Positions 11,849 to 13,231 of a stretch of 13,231 bases of DNA are shown piece by piece. Source of the DNA: DASVXQ01 sp046727955 (GTDB lineage: Bacteria; Actinomycetota; CALGFH01); contig JBKPDO010000303.1 in the NCBI GenBank assembly GCA_046727955.1, forward strand, positions 1 to 13,231, read 5' to 3'. Within the stretch, counting starts at the first letter, position 1; each line of letters opens with the position of its first letter. Below the pieces are notes generated by a model. It was not told where the DNA came from. It did not search any database and was given only the letters and a program-made list of their open reading frames with translations. The translations under genes were made by a program, and so were the position numbers.

Positions 11849-13231
11849 TCACTGCGCCGTCACCCGAGGCTGGCCGGAGCCTGCCCGGTCGCGGTGAAGC
11901 ACGTCGATGACCAGCGCGGCGGTCCAGGCGAACCCGCCGGCGCCATAGCCCTGGCCGCCGAAGGGGTGGAAGTACTCGCGGAACCCGGACTTGCGCACCA
12001 GCCCGAGCATGCTGGCGCGCAGCTCGGCGGCCAGGTCCTCCACGCCGTGCTGGCGCAGTCCCAGCCACAGCAGCCAGTCGGTGTTGATCCACACCGGCCC
12101 GCGCCAGTAGCGGCGTGGGTCGAACCCGGGCGCGCGCAGGTCGTAGGTGGGCACCAGGTAGTGCTCGACCGGCTCGGCGGGGTGGAAGCAGGGCGAGCCG
12201 AGCAGGCCGGTGATCGCGCCGACTATGGGGCGCGGCAGGGCGGGGTCGAGCAGGGGGCTGAAGGCGATGATGGTGTCCTCGGGGGTGCGCTGGTCGCGGC
12301 GCACGTCCCTGATGCCGAACCGCTGCTCCTTCCGATCCCAGAGCTGGTCGAGGATCGCCTGCCGGATCCGCTTGGCGTCGGCGCGGTGCGGCGCGGGGTC
12401 GTCGCCGACCAGCCTGGCGATTTCGGCGAGCGCGTCGGCCGACCAGCGCCAGATCGCGTTGAACAGCGGCCCCTGGATCAGGAAGGGGCTGCGAGCCAGC
12501 AGCGTGGTGTCGTCGTAGCCGGCGTCGCGATAGGTCACCACCAGATAGACGAAGCGGTCGTAGGCGGCGTCGGTGGGCCGGTCGGCGGGGTCGGCGTGGA
12601 GCACATCGAAGCGCCGGTAGGGTGGCACCGCGCCCGGCGGGATCTCCAGCTCGCCCAGCAGGTGGTCCCAGGCCGGTGAGTTGTCCAGGCCCGACTCCCA
12701 GGGGTGGACGATCGCGGCCAGTCCGCGCCGGTCCGGGTCGCGCCAGGTCTTGAGGTAGGCGTGCTGGGCGACCAGCTTGGGGTACAGCCGTTCCAGGAAG
12801 GCCAGCGCCTGTGGCGGGTCGGCGGCATGCCGGTAGACCTCCAGCGCGGCGGCCGCGTGCAGTGGCGGCTGGGTGATCCCCGAGGTCGCCACCTCCTGGG
12901 GATGGCCGCTGGCCCGGTGGCTCTGCCAGAAGTCGGGACCGGGGAAGTAGCCTTCGGGCGCCACGGCCGGGTTGAAGACGATGTGGGGCAGCATCCCGTT
13001 GGCCCACTGCGCGTCAAACAGGGTCTCCAGCTCGGTCTGGGCGCGCTGCTGGTCGTACCAGGACCGCCCGATCGCGATGAAGGCCGAGTCCCAGCTCCAC
13101 TGATGCGGGTACAGGCTGCGGGAGGGCACCGTCGAGGCGCCCAGCCAGTTGTCGTCCAGCACCGCCCTGGCCGCGGCCTCCAGCTCGGCGGCCGCAGCCC
13201 CGGTGAGCTTCCTGGTGTGGGTGGTGGGCAT
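11849..13231 (-). CDS. Glucosylglycerate/mannosylglycerate hydrolase-like glycosidase (GH63-like, (alpha/alpha)6 barrel)
   Basis: The ATG at 13231 is the last base triplet of the window, so a longer start cannot be excluded, but the N-terminus and 460-residue length match the family. Relatives in mycobacteria (GgH) and Thermus (MgH) hydrolyse the compatible solutes glucosylglycerate and mannosylglycerate to sugar plus glycerate. Landmarks: WSWDSAFIAIG (45-55), NGMLPHIVF, TSGITQPP, HPWESGLDNSPAWD (176-189), FNAIWRWSADALAEIARL, EHYLVPTYDL, YWRGPVWINTDWLLWLGL (375-392), FREYFHPFGGQGYGAGGFAWTAALVID. D183 and E419 stand where, from memory, the mycobacterial enzyme has its general acid (Asp) and base (Glu). 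No signal peptide, so it is cytosolic. Substrate choice between glucosyl- and mannosylglycerate cannot be made from sequence alone. Confidence 0.88.
   Translation of the reverse strand: MPTTHTRKLTGAAAAELEAAARAVLDDNWLGASTVPSRSLYPHQWSWDSAFIAIGRSWYDQQRAQTELETLFDAQWANGMLPHIVFNPAVAPEGYFPGPDFWQSHRASGHPQEVATSGITQPPLHAAAALEVYRHAADPPQALAFLERLYPKLVAQHAYLKTWRDPDRRGLAAIVHPWESGLDNSPAWDHLLGELEIPPGAVPPYRRFDVLHADPADRPTDAAYDRFVYLVVTYRDAGYDDTTLLARSPFLIQGPLFNAIWRWSADALAEIARLVGDDPAPHRADAKRIRQAILDQLWDRKEQRFGIRDVRRDQRTPEDTIIAFSPLLDPALPRPIVGAITGLLGSPCFHPAEPVEHYLVPTYDLRAPGFDPRRYWRGPVWINTDWLLWLGLRQHGVEDLAAELRASMLGLVRKSGFREYFHPFGGQGYGAGGFAWTAALVIDVLHRDRAGSGQPRVTAQ

Noticed and set aside
11700..13007. 435-residue minus-strand frame within the glycosidase gene
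   Set aside because: It is a shifted frame of the GgH-like gene, Arg/Pro/Ala-rich and without motifs.
1..13231. CRISPR array, tRNA or rRNA genes
   Set aside because: No regularly spaced repeats, no tRNA-like cloverleaf with the T-loop consensus, and no rRNA core sequence were seen by eye on either strand.

Overview
This is a very GC-rich window whose gene content fits an actinobacterium (Actinomycetota). The supporting signs are a large serine recombinase of the zinc-ribbon type common in that phylum, a glucosylglycerate-hydrolase-like enzyme of the kind described in mycobacteria, AGGAGG-type ribosome binding sites with frequent GTG starts, a probable leaderless promoter, and GC-rich hairpin terminators without a T-run. 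No species can be named from the sequence. No tRNA, rRNA or CRISPR array was seen.

Layout from left to right. Positions 1-840 hold the end of an AraC-type regulator and a frameshifted VOC/glyoxalase-fold gene. Positions 960-1633 hold a TetR regulator with a palindromic operator in its own promoter. Positions 1827-2300 hold an OsmC-family gene with an in-frame TGA exactly where the first catalytic cysteine belongs, followed at the right distance by a SECIS-like hairpin; this is the most interesting object in the window, a candidate selenoprotein. Positions 2733-4381 hold a decayed serine recombinase (catalytic Ser replaced by Gly, 3' frameshift). Positions 4616-5811 (minus strand) hold a small thiol-redox operon: UBP-type zinc finger protein, thioredoxin with WCVPC, thioredoxin-fold protein. 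About 1.15 kb without a convincing gene follows. Positions 6969-8542 hold a C-terminal relic of glucose-6-phosphate isomerase overlapping an intact glucose-6-phosphate dehydrogenase (zwf). Positions 8545-9305 (minus) hold a badly frameshifted, truncated FAD/NAD(P) disulfide oxidoreductase. Positions 9739-10257 hold a secreted protein of unknown function, followed by an 18-bp perfect terminator hairpin. Positions 10442-11021 (minus) hold a frameshifted patatin-like phospholipase. Positions 11145-11654 (minus) hold a four-helix membrane protein. Positions 11849-13231 (minus) hold a GH63-clan glucosylglycerate/mannosylglycerate hydrolase-like enzyme starting at the window edge.

Intact genes centre on thiol/peroxide chemistry (OsmC, thioredoxins), NADPH supply (zwf) and compatible-solute turnover (GgH-like), which would suit a stress-resistant soil or desiccation-tolerant lifestyle; that link is inference. 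Five other loci are broken (VOC, recombinase, pgi relic, oxidoreductase, patatin). The lesions cluster in a few genes while about 5 kb of other coding sequence is clean, which favours real gene decay over uniform sequencing error, though raw reads are needed to decide. A short motif, CTGACAA/TTGTCAG, recurs in three separate intergenic regions and may be a shared regulatory site.
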